DNA of 64,000 nt from assembly GCA_023525715.1 (NCBI GenBank), contig CM042016.1:85349882-85413881 (forward strand), given 5' to 3'. The notes under the pieces are model-generated. The model saw only the letters and a list, made by a program, of their open reading frames with translations, made no database searches and was not told where the DNA came from. How positions within the stretch are numbered: position 1 is the first letter of the stretch; each line of letters opens with the position of its first letter. Both the position numbers and the translations under genes were made by a program. Positions 1 to 11,800 of this stretch are shown here, in pieces. The stretch comes from Cichorium intybus (taxonomy: Eukaryota; Streptophyta; Magnoliopsida; Asterales; Asteraceae).

Positions 1-55
<55 letters not shown>
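1..55. repeat. (TA)n microsatellite
   Basis: Pure TA dinucleotide tract that runs off the left edge. It directly abuts a Helitron-type 3' terminus, so it looks like the host target into which that element inserted (Helitrons insert between A and T). Confidence 0.95.
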
Positions 56-57
<2 letters not shown>

Positions 58-84
58 TAGCAGGCGTCCCGCGCGATGCGGCGG
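56..84 (-). mobile_element. Helitron 3' terminus (CTAG end plus hairpin)
   Basis: Read on the minus strand, CCGCCGCATCGCGCGGG can form a short stem with a 3-nt loop and one bulge, followed about ten bases later by CTAG and then a host T inside the (TA)n tract. Hairpin + CTRR + T is the standard Helitron 3' end. A Helitron-type helicase remnant lies about 1.8 kb upstream in the same orientation, which supports the call. The matching 5' end is not certain; it may be at about 7975. Confidence 0.6.
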
Positions 85-1352
85 CGGTTAGGGGGGGGGG
101 GAAGGGGGTGTCGATGTTGGTTAGGTTAGTAATGGTTAGGCGGTTAACTATTTTATTTGGTCATTTTAAATTGAAAAAGAAGTTGGTGTGTACACACGCT
201 ATGTAGCGGACGGCGATTAATTTCATTTACATGGCTATTATTTTCCTTTCATCAGACGTCGAATGCGAGGTACATTGATTAGTTTTGTCGTTGAATAACT
301 ATCTTTTGATATGCATTGAATGGTTTGGTTTTGCTAATGGATTATTGCAGTAATTATGGTAAAAAACAGTCAAATGTGTCGTCCAACAGGGGCGGTGAAT
401 AGTTTTCTTACGACAAATAATTATCTTTCAATGATTAGGATTTTGGAGAGGGTGGTATTTTGATTTAGACATAAAATATGTATATTTCTTGTTAGGCGTT
501 TGAAAAACAAATGTACGTTGCTATTTTACGTTAAATATACATTGTACAAAATTTTTTAGGGTACTTGTCCATTATCACAATGGAATTTTGTATTAGAAAT
601 AAATATGCATTCTTCTTGTTTAGCATTTGAAAAAAATTTGTGTTGCTATTTTGCGTTAAATATAAAAAGTACAATATTGTCTCCGAGTACATACCCATTA
701 TCACCTCGGGGGATATATTTTTTCCAGAACATGTCATATTAAAAATCACACGAAATACTCCAATACATGGTTTCCATTATGGTTTGTGGTTTACGGTATG
801 GGGTATGTTGTCTATCTTATGCGGGTTTGCTGTTGAATTATGCAGGTTAAGTTGGCTGTATCATGTCTATATTATATGTGTTTGTGTTGAAGCACATGAC
901 CTGGTTAATTATGCAAGCTTCAACTTCCTTTTGTCTGTGATATAATATTAAATTATTAAAAAAATTTGGTATTTAGGATTTAATTTAACACAAAAATAGT
1001 TTTAGGTTGAAGCCTCATGTTGGCATGGTCGCCCAATACATCCCATGTGGGGAACAAAATATTCAAAGAATGAATGTGATATTTTAATATCTTTTTGTTT
1101 GAGAACCATTACGTGAAGCAAATGCCTAAAAGTATCCTTGGTGATATTCTTACTTACGTCTCACCCATGTCAATTATTCATTTGTCCAACACAACCAAAA
1201 TTAACGCCACATATTTACGCACATACACACAAGCTATTGAAAAACATTGGTGGAATACCTTTTAGTCAGTCATCTGCTTCACGACGTAATAATAGATGAG
1301 TGTAATTTGTTGATAAGAAAAGATATGAAAGTAAAATGATATAATACAATAG
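85..1352. other. AT-rich non-coding DNA with an old 127-bp tandem duplication
   Basis: No gene recognised. Two diverged copies of one unit start near 478 and 605; both carry the phrases TTGCTATTTT and TTAAATATA and end near ATTATCAC. The two short opposed ORFs here simply read this repeat and match no family I know. Near 1360 the phrase AAAGTACAATGCC appears; it recurs near 5047 and, inverted, several times in the putative Helitron at 29.2-29.5 kb. If the Helitron call at the left edge is right, this is its 3' non-coding part. Confidence 0.5.
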
Positions 1353-1356
1353 ATTT

Positions 1357-1848
1357 TCAAAGTACAATGCCTAAAATAAAATAAAAAATTAAAGTACCAT
1401 GTTGTAATAGAATGTAACGAAAGTAGGATAACAAACCTGTGAAAGGATTGGGGGTTAGGAGATCATCTTGACTATATTCTTCGGGACAAAATGGTTGACA
1501 CGCGCTTTTGTAATTGACTTTTTCAGCCTTAACCCGTAAAGGATTGTCCACAAACTGGGTCCCACTTCCTTCCCCTATCGAGAAAATTACCTTACTACCC
1601 CTGATTTTCTGACCTGAACCGTAGTCATGTTGAAGTACATTCAATCCTCCTTGTATATTATTCGTATGCAACGAATGATCAAAGGTCAAATCCACACCTT
1701 GTACACCCCAATTTTGCGGTCTATTTTGATTTCCACCGTAGCTTGGAATTCCCAAATTACCCCTGACAGGAAAACGATTCCCGGTCAACTCGGTTACGTG
1801 ATTCCCCGGTGAGATTACTGAACCGGACAAAACTGGCGGTCTCAACAC
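1357..1848 (-). other. Open frame downstream of the helicase remnant, unrecognised
   Basis: A 163-codon frame just after the helicase remnant on the same strand. It is rich in Gly, Asn, Pro and Ser with no domain, signal peptide or membrane segment that I recognise. It could be a decayed C-terminal extension of the helicase ORF, captured sequence, or chance. A GTTTGT donor-like sequence near 1435 (minus strand) is too weak to claim an intron. Confidence 0.2.
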
Positions 1849-1852
1849 GTGA

Positions 1853-2527
1853 TTATAAATTTGCCTTTGACTTTGGCTTTAACTTTGAGTTTGACCTTGA
1901 CCTTGACCGGTCATTGGAATCATGCCCACAAGCTGCTTCTGCTCCATAGTTGTGGGAATCTCTGGGCAATGCCACATAAAGTTGGCCACGTGAAAAGACC
2001 GATTCCGGTAAATATACCCCAACATTTGGAATTGTTTGTCCTTGAGCTTTATTGATCGTCTTAGAGAAACTAAGACGAATTGGAAATTGCTTTCTTTTCA
2101 GCTTGAATGGGAACATGTCTTCGTCAGACGGGTAAAATGGAATTCTTGGCAAAAAGACTCTTTTGCCGGCATGTTGGCCAATGGCTATTTCTACGTCAAT
2201 CACATTTCGCTGGAAAGCTCTGCATATCAACCTGGTACCATTGCATAATCCATTCGAGGGATCAATATTCTGTAGTAGTATCACTGGGCAATCAACTTTT
2301 AACCGAAGGTAATGAGGAGGCCGACCACTAATAGTTTGGGAGTTCAAGAATTCTATAGCGTATAAGTTATTCTTATCATCTTCAGCTTCATCGAAGCTAT
2401 AGTAAACTTTTTGATCTCCAGAAAACCACCGTTCGATAAGTTTATTATTAATGTCATCAACACTTTTATTTTTTGTTGACAATATCGCTCTCGAAATGAT
2501 AAATTTTGAATCATCCCCGTTAGAATT
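1853..2527 (-). pseudogene. PIF1-like Helitron helicase, C-terminal fragment
   Basis: The C-terminal third of a PIF1/Rrm3-family DNA helicase, the helicase half of plant Helitron Rep/Hel proteins. Visible blocks in order: STKNKSVDDIN, KVYYSFDEAEDD, LKVDCPVILLQNIDP with NGLCNGTRL, and the end motif FSKTINKAQGQTIPNVGVYL followed by FSRGQLYVALPR. Full-length Rep/Hel proteins exceed 1,000 residues; here about 220 codons remain. The Walker A and B motifs and the Rep domain are absent, replaced upstream (2.6-4.5 kb) by a minisatellite. The normal C-terminus runs into a low-complexity SRSRSNSKLKPKSK tail from hexamer-like repeats. It cannot encode an active helicase. Orientation fits the Helitron 3' end at the left edge. 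Confidence 0.8.
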
Positions 2528-2614
2528 TTATTTGGAGCATTTAAGTAATTATTTAACGTTTTGCCCAAATGTAGGAATTTTTTGCGAGAGAAGGACCATT
2601 TGACAAACTTTTTT

Positions 2615-4545
2615 TCATATAGTGGGGAAGTTATCGGCGAGTGTGAAGTTAGCCGCGAGTGAGAAAGTTATCGGCAAGTGGGAAGTTATCGGCAAGTGGG
2701 GAAGTTGTCAACGAGTAGGAAGTTATCGGCGACATCGTGGTAAGTTATCTGCGAGTAAGGAAGTTATCGGCTAGTGGGAAGTTATCGGAGACATTGTGGG
2801 GAAGTTATTAGCGAGTGGGAAGTTATCGGCGACATCGTGGGAAACTTATCAACGAGTAAGGAAATTATCGTCCAGTGGGGAAGTTATCGGTGAGTGGGAA
2901 GTTATCCGCGAGTGGGGAAATTATCGGCCAGTAGGAAAGCTATCGGCGAGTGGGAAGTTATCGGAGAGTGGGGAAGTTATCCGCTAGTGGGAAGTTATCG
3001 TCGACATCGTGGGGAAGTTATCCGCGAGTGGGGAAGTTATCCGCGAGTGGGAAGTTATCGTCGACATCGTGGGGAAGTTATCGGCGAGTGAAGAAATTAT
3101 CGTCCAGTAGGGAAGTTATCGGCAAGTGGGAAGTTATCCGCGAGTGGGGAAATTATCGGCTAGTGGGGAAGTTATCGGCGCTTGGGAAGTTATAGGAGAG
3201 TGGGGAAGTTATCCGCGAGTGGGAAGTTATATGCAAGTGGGATGTTATGGGAAAGTTATCGGCGAATGGGGAAGTTATCCGCGAGTGGGAAGTTATCATC
3301 AACATCGTAGGGAAGTTATCGGCAAGTGGGAAGTTATCTGCGGGTTGGGAAGTTATCCGCGAGTGGGAAGTTATCGTCGACATCGTGGGGAAGTTATCCG
3401 CGAGTGGGAAGTTATCCGCGAGTGGGAAGTTATCGTCGACATCGTAGGGAACTTATTGGCGAGTGACGAAATTATCGTCCAGTGGGGAAGTTATCGACAA
3501 GAGGGAAGTTATCCGCCGGTGAGAAAATTATCGACCAGTGGGAAGTCATCGATAAGTGGGAAGTTATCGGCGAGTGGGGAAGTAGTCCGCGAGTGGGAAG
3601 TTATCGTCAACATCGTGGGGAAGTTATTTGCGAGTGGGGAAGTTATCCGCGAGTGGGAAGTTATCGTCGACATCGTGGGGAAGTTATCGGCGAGTGGAAG
3701 TTATGGTCGACATCGTGGGGAAGTTATAGGCGAGTGGAGAAGTTATTCGCAAGTGGGAAGTTATCGTCGACATCATAGGGAAGTTATCGGCGAGTGGGAA
3801 GTTATCGTTGACATCGTGGGGAAGTTATCATTGACATCGTGGGGAAGTTATAGGAGAGTGGAGAAGTTATCAGTGAGTGGGAAGTTATCGTCGACATCGT
3901 GGGAAAGTTATCAGCGAGTGGAAGTTATCGTCGACATCGTGGGGAACTTATAGGCGAGTGGAGAAGTTATTCGCGAGTGGGAAGTTATCGTCGACATCGT
4001 GGGGAAGTTATCGGCGAGTGGAAGTTATCGTCGACATCGTGGGGAAGTTATCGGCGAGTGGAAGTTATCGTCGACATCATGGGGAAGTTATAGGCGAGTG
4101 GAGAAGTTATCCGCGAGTGGGAAGTTATCGTCGACATCGTGGTGAAGTTATCGGCGAGTGGGAAGTTATGGTCGACATCGTGGGGAAGTTATCGGCAAAT
4201 GGAAGTTATCGTCGACATCGTGGGGAAGTTATAGGTGAGTGCAGAAGTTATCCGCGAGTGGGAAGTTATCGTCGACATGGTGGGAAAGTTATCGGCGAGT
4301 GAGAAAATTGTCGTCCAGTGGGGAAGTTATCGGCGAGTGGGGAAATTATCGGCCAGTGGGAAGTTATCCGTGAGTGGGAAGTTATTGGCGAGTGGGAAGT
4401 TATCGTCGACATCGTGGGGTAGTTATCGGCGAGTGGGGAAGTTATTGGCGAGTGAACAGTTATCGTTGACATCGTGGGGAAGTTATCGGCGAGTGGGAAG
4501 TTATCGTCGATATCGTGTGGAAGTTATCGGCAAGTGGGAAGTAGG
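2615..4545. repeat. 1.9-kb minisatellite with two interleaved units
   Basis: About 1.9 kb of head-to-tail short repeats. Unit A is 18-19 bp, of the type GGGAAGTTATCGGCGAGT with CCGC/GGCG variants. Unit B is about 24 bp and replaces the tail of A with CGTCGACATCGTGG. They share GGGAAGTTATC and alternate irregularly, in places as higher-order A-A-B blocks. Long open frames on both strands are by-products of the repeat and are not proposed as genes. The array begins just upstream of the helicase remnant, so it probably grew inside the Helitron. A smaller array with the same GTGGGAAGTTA core lies at 7.7 kb. Confidence 0.95.
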
Positions 4546-5450
4546 ATGGTAAAAAAAACTAAAAATATTAAATAGGGTGCTAAAACAATCTAAAAATATG
4601 CAGAATGAAATCGTTCCCGAGTTTAAATTAAAATAAAAGTCAAAGGAAGCCATGGTAAGGTTTGATCTTCTTGGGTATTGGACATCATTAGAGGCAAATG
4701 CATCCTATTTTGGAACTGTAATGCAACATTTTTTGTAAATCAAATATTCTTCATGTATGATGGAAAAGGAAAAATTGGAATTTTGTAAAGAGATAGTACT
4801 TGGTTCGTGCAATCTAGCGAAATAAGCTTTTGTTGTCCAAAATTTTCCTGGAAAAACAAGGCATTTAAGGTTAAATCAAGAAATAGCAATGTACTTCAAT
4901 TGATTTGTTTATTTTAACATCGTACTTTCATTTATTCTCATTACAAGATTGTGATTTATAAAATCTACCAAAGTATAGATATAATTTTCACTTCTATAAT
5001 AAGAAAATTCTTGAAAGTTGAATGCTATAATCGGGTGGCTTTTCTAAAGTACAATGCCTAAATTAGAACACAACTGAAAGTACAAATGTACAATGTTACA
5101 ATACCTTATGTGTACGAATGCTGTCAAGTGATTCCCTTAAGGAATCGTCCATCTGTTTAAGATGTTCAATATTCTCAATCTTGTATGGATTACTCCAATA
5201 ACTAATACATAAAAATTCTAGGAAAATAAGAACCATACTAAAAAATGTAGGAAATGAATTACAAAATAATTAAATATGTAAAGGTTTCGAAGGTACCTTA
5301 GTCGTTTATGTAAGTCAGTAAGTTGAGATCGTAACATCATTGCATGATTGCTTAACTTCTGAAGATATTATTAACTATTAAAAATTATTATTAACAGAAG
5401 TTTTGATTTAATTTTTTAAAATATAAAGTAGAAGAGAGGAGTGTCTTGTG
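4546..5450. other. AT-rich non-coding DNA
   Basis: No coding signal. Near 5047 it carries the AAAGTACAATGCC phrase also found near 1360, which suggests both belong to the same repeat or element. Nothing else recognised. Confidence 0.4.
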
Positions 5451-6480
5451 ACCTCACCTGATTGACTGTTTGCAACAAAACCAAAAGAAACTAAGATTAG
5501 ATGTCCTGAATTGAAGGGAAGAAAGATGTAGAAGATTGGCAAGGATTAATGACAACCTTGCCCCCACATAGTCTTGTATATTTACATCATGGTCCAGCTT
5601 CTTGAACGTTTTCTTCAAAGCATATTTACTAAGTTTTATTGAATAACCATTTGAAGATAGTGAAATTTGCAATATAAAGCTACGAATAGTCTATAGATAA
5701 CATCAAAATCCTTACCAAAATCGGGAGAATTAGCTTATGAATGAAGAAATGTACTTGAGGTTTGTAGAAGAAACAAGTTAAAAAAAGTTAGACATCCCAC
5801 CAACACACCCCAAGATGCTCTTCCTATAAACTCATATTGGTCTTTTCTTGATTTCTTTTCTCCATCATCACCATGAATCATTTTATTATTCATCATATCG
5901 AATTTTGATAAATCTCCCAAATATCCTCTAAGAAAAAGGTATATCAGTGTTCTCGTTAAATAATGAAAAACAACCACAAAAAGCTTTGATGTTGTGAAAG
6001 GTTCTTTCTTCTTGAAATAACCACATGTCTCATTGAGGCATATCATCAAACAAGTTAAGTGCAAGTTTGAAAGGAATGAACGAAATTTGAAAAGTAACTT
6101 TAGTAAGTTCGAGACTTTTGTGAAGAACAAGATGAAGAACATATATTACCGGGTTAAACCGATATTTCAAACAGCAGTAGTTTCTGAAACTGAATCATAA
6201 ATTCAAGAAATCGTACTTACCAGGTCTCCAAGTCAAGAACCAAAAGTCAAAAGTGAAAACTCAAGTTGCTTTCCTTAGTTCCTCTTTGTGTACCAGAAAG
6301 GTCTCCAGGTCAAGAATAATTCTTCAATCTTGCCTCATTGGCTTATTATTGTAACATAATCGAAACAGTTTATTGATAATCATGTATCAAAATATGAAAT
6401 CAACATCAACCCTTAACCTGAAATCAAAAACTATGTTAAATAATATATAAATAATTAGGGAAAAAACCAAATTAAAAAGT
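5451..6480 (-). other. Possible exons, unrecognised, downstream of the bromodomain remnant
   Basis: Two minus-strand open stretches (about 5454-5672 and 5735-6142) contain plausible protein-like segments, for example SKYALKKTFKKLDHDVN and GEKKSRKDQYEFIGRASWG, set in lower-quality sequence. They follow the bromodomain exons in the same orientation and could be later exons of that gene or a different gene fragment captured by the same transposon. I cannot place them in a family. No clear splice-site chain joins them. Confidence 0.25.
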
Positions 6481-6519
6481 ATATATCATTGTATCGAAAA
6501 CTGAAGTTCACCGGGATAA

Positions 6520-7247
6520 AGCCATCGGAATACTGAATAAACAAACTTCTTGCCTTCCCAAATTGTTAAAGTGGTGAGATCAATAAAATGAACAAAATGG
6601 TGAAACAAAAGGGAGCATGTGAACCTCCAAACTGAATACCTGTTTATAGTAGATTGTATCTGGTGCATTTTATTGCATTGCATTTGTGCAAATTAGATAC
6701 ACGTCAATCTGCATTCATGAAAAAGAAGCCAACTATACTCTCAAGAATTGACATAAAAGGCGAAAGAATTCAGTAAAAATAAGGAAAAACAAAATAAACT
6801 TACCTCAAAATCTTTCAAAGTTAAATACGCTCCTTTCGCAAGCTTTTTCCTCGTAGTGGCGAAGTCCATTGGGTGCTTGATCACATCATGATAATCAGGA
6901 AGCTCATCAGGATCAACTGGCTCAGCGTAAACCCCATAAGTATCTTTTCTGCCACAATTAACCATTGTAAATTTACATACCGAAAAAGCTTTAACCCAAA
7001 CAAAGCATAGTTTTGAATATTAGCCTACCGATACTTACCTTTGAAGTTTATCGAGAATCAACTCTAGAGTCCTTTTGTCAGGTAAAGGTGCCCCCTTTTG
7101 AAGATATGACGCCGCCCCTAAATTCAATATCCCAATCAACAATTAGTAATAAATTAGCATAATGTTGAAGTAGATATGAACAGAACCGCAAATGGTAACG
7201 AACCACAAACAAAGTTCGACGCTCCTGGTGCTTCTTCTTCTTTTTCT

Positions 7248-7279
<32 letters not shown>

Positions 7280-7295
7280 CAATTTTCGCCCTCCT
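6520..7295 (-). pseudogene. Bromodomain protein gene fragment with split exons and a premature stop
   Basis: Minus-strand remnant of a plant bromodomain protein (BRD7/BRD9-like class; chromatin readers that bind acetyl-lysine in the nucleus). Exons visible: (a) an acidic poly-Glu stretch near 7295-7205, preceded by TTTCCACAG-like acceptor sequence; (b) 7117-7039, encoding PLPDKRTLELILDKLQ, with AG acceptor and GTAAGT donor; (c) 6948-6804, encoding KDTYGVYAEPVDPDELPDY and HPMDF, again with AG and GTAAGT; (d) 6708-6640, CTNAMQ*NAPDTIYYKQ, with AG and GTAT. Phases join exactly. Exon d keeps the acetyl-lysine-binding Asn but has TAA at 6672-6670 where a Tyr normally precedes it. A degenerate fifth exon (TIWEGKKF-like, about 6570-6520) resembles the next family block. 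So the bromodomain is recognisable but broken. Confidence 0.75.
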
Positions 7296-7342
7296 ATCTG
7301 TGGAAATGAGAAAAACAGAACCTTAAAACTTGCAAACAATAT

Positions 7343-7642
7343 TCAATATATGTAATATACTTGCAAATGTAGGTGACAGAGACCTATACAAACAAAAGAC
7401 AGAGTGAGTGACACGAAATTAGAGAGGGGGACAGAAAGATAGAGGATGTGTGTGAGTGTCGTTGAGAGAGAGAGAGAGAGAGGAAAAAAGAGTGGCTGAA
7501 GAGGGGTCTCCCTCTCTTTATATAGGCAGACAATCGAGAGAAAGGGGGAGTTGAGAGGAGATGGGAGGTTGAAGATGAAGTAGGATGTTGAAGATGGAGT
7601 GGGAGAAGAGGTGGGAGGTGGGGAGTTATTTGACGGTTCCAT
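7343..7642 (-). other. CT-rich stretch upstream of the bromodomain remnant
   Basis: On the minus strand this is strongly CT-rich, with a (CT)n run near 7464-7484 and a TATATAAA-like sequence (about 7515-7522). It looks like a plant core promoter and pyrimidine-rich 5' leader. The open frame across it is low-complexity Ser/Pro/Leu and I do not believe it is translated. Confidence 0.35.
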
Positions 7643-7654
7643 TTGATTCAGTCA

Positions 7655-7885
7655 ACAACGAACATGGGAGGTTGAAAGATGTGGAGATAGTGGGAAGTTA
7701 CAGAGACAGTGGGAAGTTACAGAGATAGTGGGAACATGGGAGGTTGAGAGATGTGGAGATAGTGGGAAGTTACAGAGATAGTGGGAAGTTACAGGATGAG
7801 AAACCGTGGAGATAGTGGGAAGTTACAGAGATAGTGGGAACATGGGAGGTTGAGAGATGTGGAGATAGTGAGAAGTTACAGGTTG
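7655..7885. repeat. Second minisatellite, core GTGGGAAGTTACAGAGATA
   Basis: Roughly ten imperfect 18-20-bp units of AGATAGTGGGAAGTTACAG, some in a higher-order block with AACATGGGAGGTTGAGAGA. The 11-bp core GTGGGAAGTTA is shared with the array at 2.6-4.5 kb. Two related arrays flanking the captured-looking bromodomain remnant suggest one mobile unit. Confidence 0.85.
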
Positions 7886-7969
7886 AGAAACCGCCATCGA
7901 TTTTGTGCATAAGATGTGTTGTAACTTTTGTGTTGACTGCTTTAGACTTGTATATTGGCCCAATACGTT

Positions 7970-7974
<5 letters not shown>

Positions 7975-8026
<52 letters not shown>
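7975..8026. repeat. (TA)n microsatellite
   Basis: Pure TA tract. On the minus strand it is followed by TTATAAAACG, similar to plant Helitron 5' ends but without the canonical TC. Possible right-hand host flank of the putative Helitron starting at 57. Confidence 0.95.
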
Positions 8027-8028
<2 letters not shown>

Positions 8029-8035
8029 CAAGTTA

Positions 8036-8491
<456 letters not shown>

Positions 8492-8747
8492 AACACCATA
8501 TATAGCTCATTGTATTCCTCTTTGTCTAAACCCTGTAAACACTGCAAATTATAGTGAATTGTTTCTCGGCTTCCTCCGCCCGTGGTTTTTCCCGATTTGG
8601 GTTTTCCACGTAAATCCTCGTGTCTCTATTTTATTTACTTCATTCGTATTTTTCGTTGTGATTATTATCGTTTGATAATTTTGATCCTATTCCGCATGGA
8701 GCTAATATTGTCTAAAGTCAATTCGGATCCGTCGTATTTTACAACAA

Positions 8748-8760
8748 TTGGTATCAGAGC
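8748..8760 (+). promoter_or_regulatory. Primer-binding site (initiator Met tRNA type)
   Basis: TTGGTATCAGAGC two bases after the LTR's terminal CA. It is complementary to the 3' end of initiator methionine tRNA, the usual minus-strand primer of plant copia elements. Confidence 0.85.
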
Positions 8761-8811
8761 GTCCGAGTTTTGATATTAGCTTGTTGGGATCATTTTATCA
8801 AGTAATAAATC

Positions 8812-11800
8812 ATGTCTTCGGTGAAATACGATATTCCGCTGCTGGATCGGAATACCCGATTTCCGCTGTGGCAAGTAAAGATGAGAGATATTCTCATTCA
8901 GATGGATTTACACAAGGCGCTCTTGGGCTTCGAAAGGATGCCCGATACATGGACCGGAGAAGAAAAGGAGATAAAAGATCTGAAGGCTTTATCTCAAATT
9001 CGTTTGCACTTGTCAAACGATGTTTTACAAGATGTTCTAAAAGAAATGTCGGCGGCTGCTTTATGGCTGAAGTTGGAGCAGTTATTGATGACAAAGAGCT
9101 TACCAAACAAGTTGCATCTAAAGCAACAATTGTTCAATCTCAAGATGTTTGAAGGAGGCTCATTAGCTGAACATTTGTCCACATTCAAAGAGTTAATAAA
9201 TAACTTGGAGAATATGGATGTTCAGTATGAAGACGAAGACTTAGCTTTATTTTTGTTGTCATCTTTGCCCGAATCCTATAGCCATTTTCGTAATACAATC
9301 ATCTACAGTCGTGACACTCTTGTTTTAGATGAAGTCTTTACAGCTTTGGATTCTAAAGAGAAGATGAAGCATATTACCGGTGGTGGTTCAAGTGATTCTA
9401 AAGCCGAAGGTTTGAATACCAGAGGAAGAACAACAGAGAGAAGTAGAACTTCTCAATCTTCCAACAGAACCAGATCTAAGTCAAAAGGCAAACGAAAGTT
9501 TTGCAACTATTGTCACAAGAAAGGACATGTGCTTGAAGAATGTTTCAAGTTGAAGAATAAAGAAAAAGAGAAGGCGGCAGCAAATGGTAAACAAGCTAGT
9601 ACTTCGGGTGAAGCCGATGTAGCAGAGGTCGAATGTATTGGAGAACTCTTGACAGTTTATTCAGATAAACTGGATTCCACTGGTGATTGGATACTCGACT
9701 CTGGTTGTACTTTTCATATGTGTCACAACAAAAGTTGGTTTTACACATTTGAAAAGGTTAACCAGGGCTATGTGTTGATGGGTAACAATACTACATGTCT
9801 AGTTCTTGGATATGGTTCAGTCAGAATCCGTATGTTTGATGGCGTTATCCGAACCATTGGGGATATTAGATATGTCCCTGACCTCAGAAGAAACTTGTTA
9901 TCTCTCAGTTCCTTTGATAAAAAGGGATACGAGTTTGCCGGTAAAGGTGGAGTTCTCAGGGTGTTCAAAGATGGTTCCGACAAACTAAGAGCCAATCGAA
10001 AAACCTCCTACCTCTACTTTCTTGACGGGCAAACAATTTCGAGTGATGCTGCTATTGTTTCAAAGTCTCTTTCTGATCCAGATCATTCCCGTCTTTGGCA
10101 CCTTCGACTTGGCCATATGAGTTTTCAAGGCATGTCAGAATTGAGTCGAAGAGGTTTACTTGGTCAACAAAAGATTGTTGATTTAGAGTTCTGTGAATAC
10201 TGTGTATATGGAAAGGCAAAACGAGTGAGGTTTGCAAGTGGTATCCATACAACGAAAGGACCACTCGACTATGTCCACTCGGATTTGTAGGGACCAGCTC
10301 GAGTTGCTTCTAAAGGTGGAGCTAACTATATGCTCACTATCATTGACGATTTCTCCAGGAAGGTGTGGTGTTTCTTCTTAAAACATAAGGGAGACGTTTT
10401 CTCTACCTTCAGAGACTGGAAAGTTTAGGTTGAAAAGCAATCAGGATTGGTAGTAAAGTATCTTCGTACGGATAATGGACTAGAGTTTTGCTCAGAAGAG
10501 TTTAATGCCTATTGCCGAAAGGAAGGCATGACTCGACATCGCACGGTAGTTTATACGCCTCAACATAATGGTGTAGCCGAAAGGATGAATCGCACCATTA
10601 TGGAGAAGGTCAGATGTATGCTTTCAAATTCCAAATTGCCAAAGTCCTTTTAGGCGGAGGCTGCTTCTACTGCTTGCTATGTTATCAACCGATCACCGTC
10701 ACGAGCAATCGAGAAGAAAACTCCGTATGAGTTATGGTCCGGGAAACCTGCCGATTATACACATCTGAAACCTTTCAGATGTCCAGCTTATGCACGAGTT
10801 GACAATGGAAAGTTCGAACCGAGAGCACTTAAATGTGTCTTTCTTGGTTATAATCCAGGAGTTAAAGGTTACAAGTTATGGAGCAATGATCTAAATAAAA
10901 TCATCATCTCAAGAGATGTTACTTTTGACGAGTCTGCTATGATTCATCAAACTTCCGACTCTACAGAAGATACAATCGCATCATCAAAAGCAAATGAAGA
11001 GAAAGCTCAAATGGAGGTAGAGTTTCCTACTTCACCTGTCACCATTACGAGTCCAGTTGAGCAACAAGATTCTTCCTCGCCAAATGAGCATGTCGTTGTT
11101 GAAGATACAATAATTTCACAACCACAAGCTACTACTCGAAGCATTGCAAGAGATAGGTCGAGAAGACAAATTGTTCCTCCAAAGAGGTATGCTGAAGCTG
11201 AACTTGTTGCTTATGCTTTTATTGTTGCTAATGATATTGAGTCGGAAACGGAGCCTCTAAATTATGATGAGTCTATCAAATCTAAAGACTCAAGTGATTG
11301 GATGATTGCTATGTATAATGAGATGGAATCCTTGCAAAGAAATGGTACTTGGGATTTAGTTCCTATTCCAAAAGGGAAAAGGCCAGTTAAATGCAAGTGG
11401 GTCTACAAGCTCAAAGAACCTGTTAACCCGAATGAGAAACCAAGATATAAAGCTCGGTTGGTAGCTAAAGGCTACAGTCAAATTCCAGGCGTTGACTATA
11501 CTGACATCTATTCCCCAGTAGTCAAACATACTTCTATTCGTGCATTGTTGTGGTTAGTTGCTTCAAATGATTATGAGTTGGAGCAACTAGATGTTACTAC
11601 AGCTTTCCTAAATGGTGAGCTTGAGGAAGAGATTTTCATGCAACAACCTGAAGGTTTTGTAGTTCCTGGCAAGGAGGACTACGTATGTAAATTGAAGAAA
11701 TCTCTCTATGGCCTCAAGCAGTCTCCTAGAAAATGGTACAAGAGGTTTGATTCTTTCATGACCAGTCATAAATTCAACAGGTGCACCTATGATAGCCGCG

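Noticed and set aside
531..945. Two opposed short ORFs near the left edge
   Set aside because: They read a tandem duplication, overlap on opposite strands and have no recognisable domain.
2796..4552. Long overlapping open frames on both strands within the minisatellite
   Set aside because: The frames follow the repeat period, read the same units in several phases and both strands, and give only a monotonous Gly-Ser-Tyr-Arg-Val/Lys-Leu-Ser-type peptide. A repeat artefact.
7343..7642. Ser/Pro/Leu-rich 99-codon ORF upstream of the bromodomain exons
   Set aside because: Low-complexity translation of a CT-rich leader-like sequence, with no conserved block.
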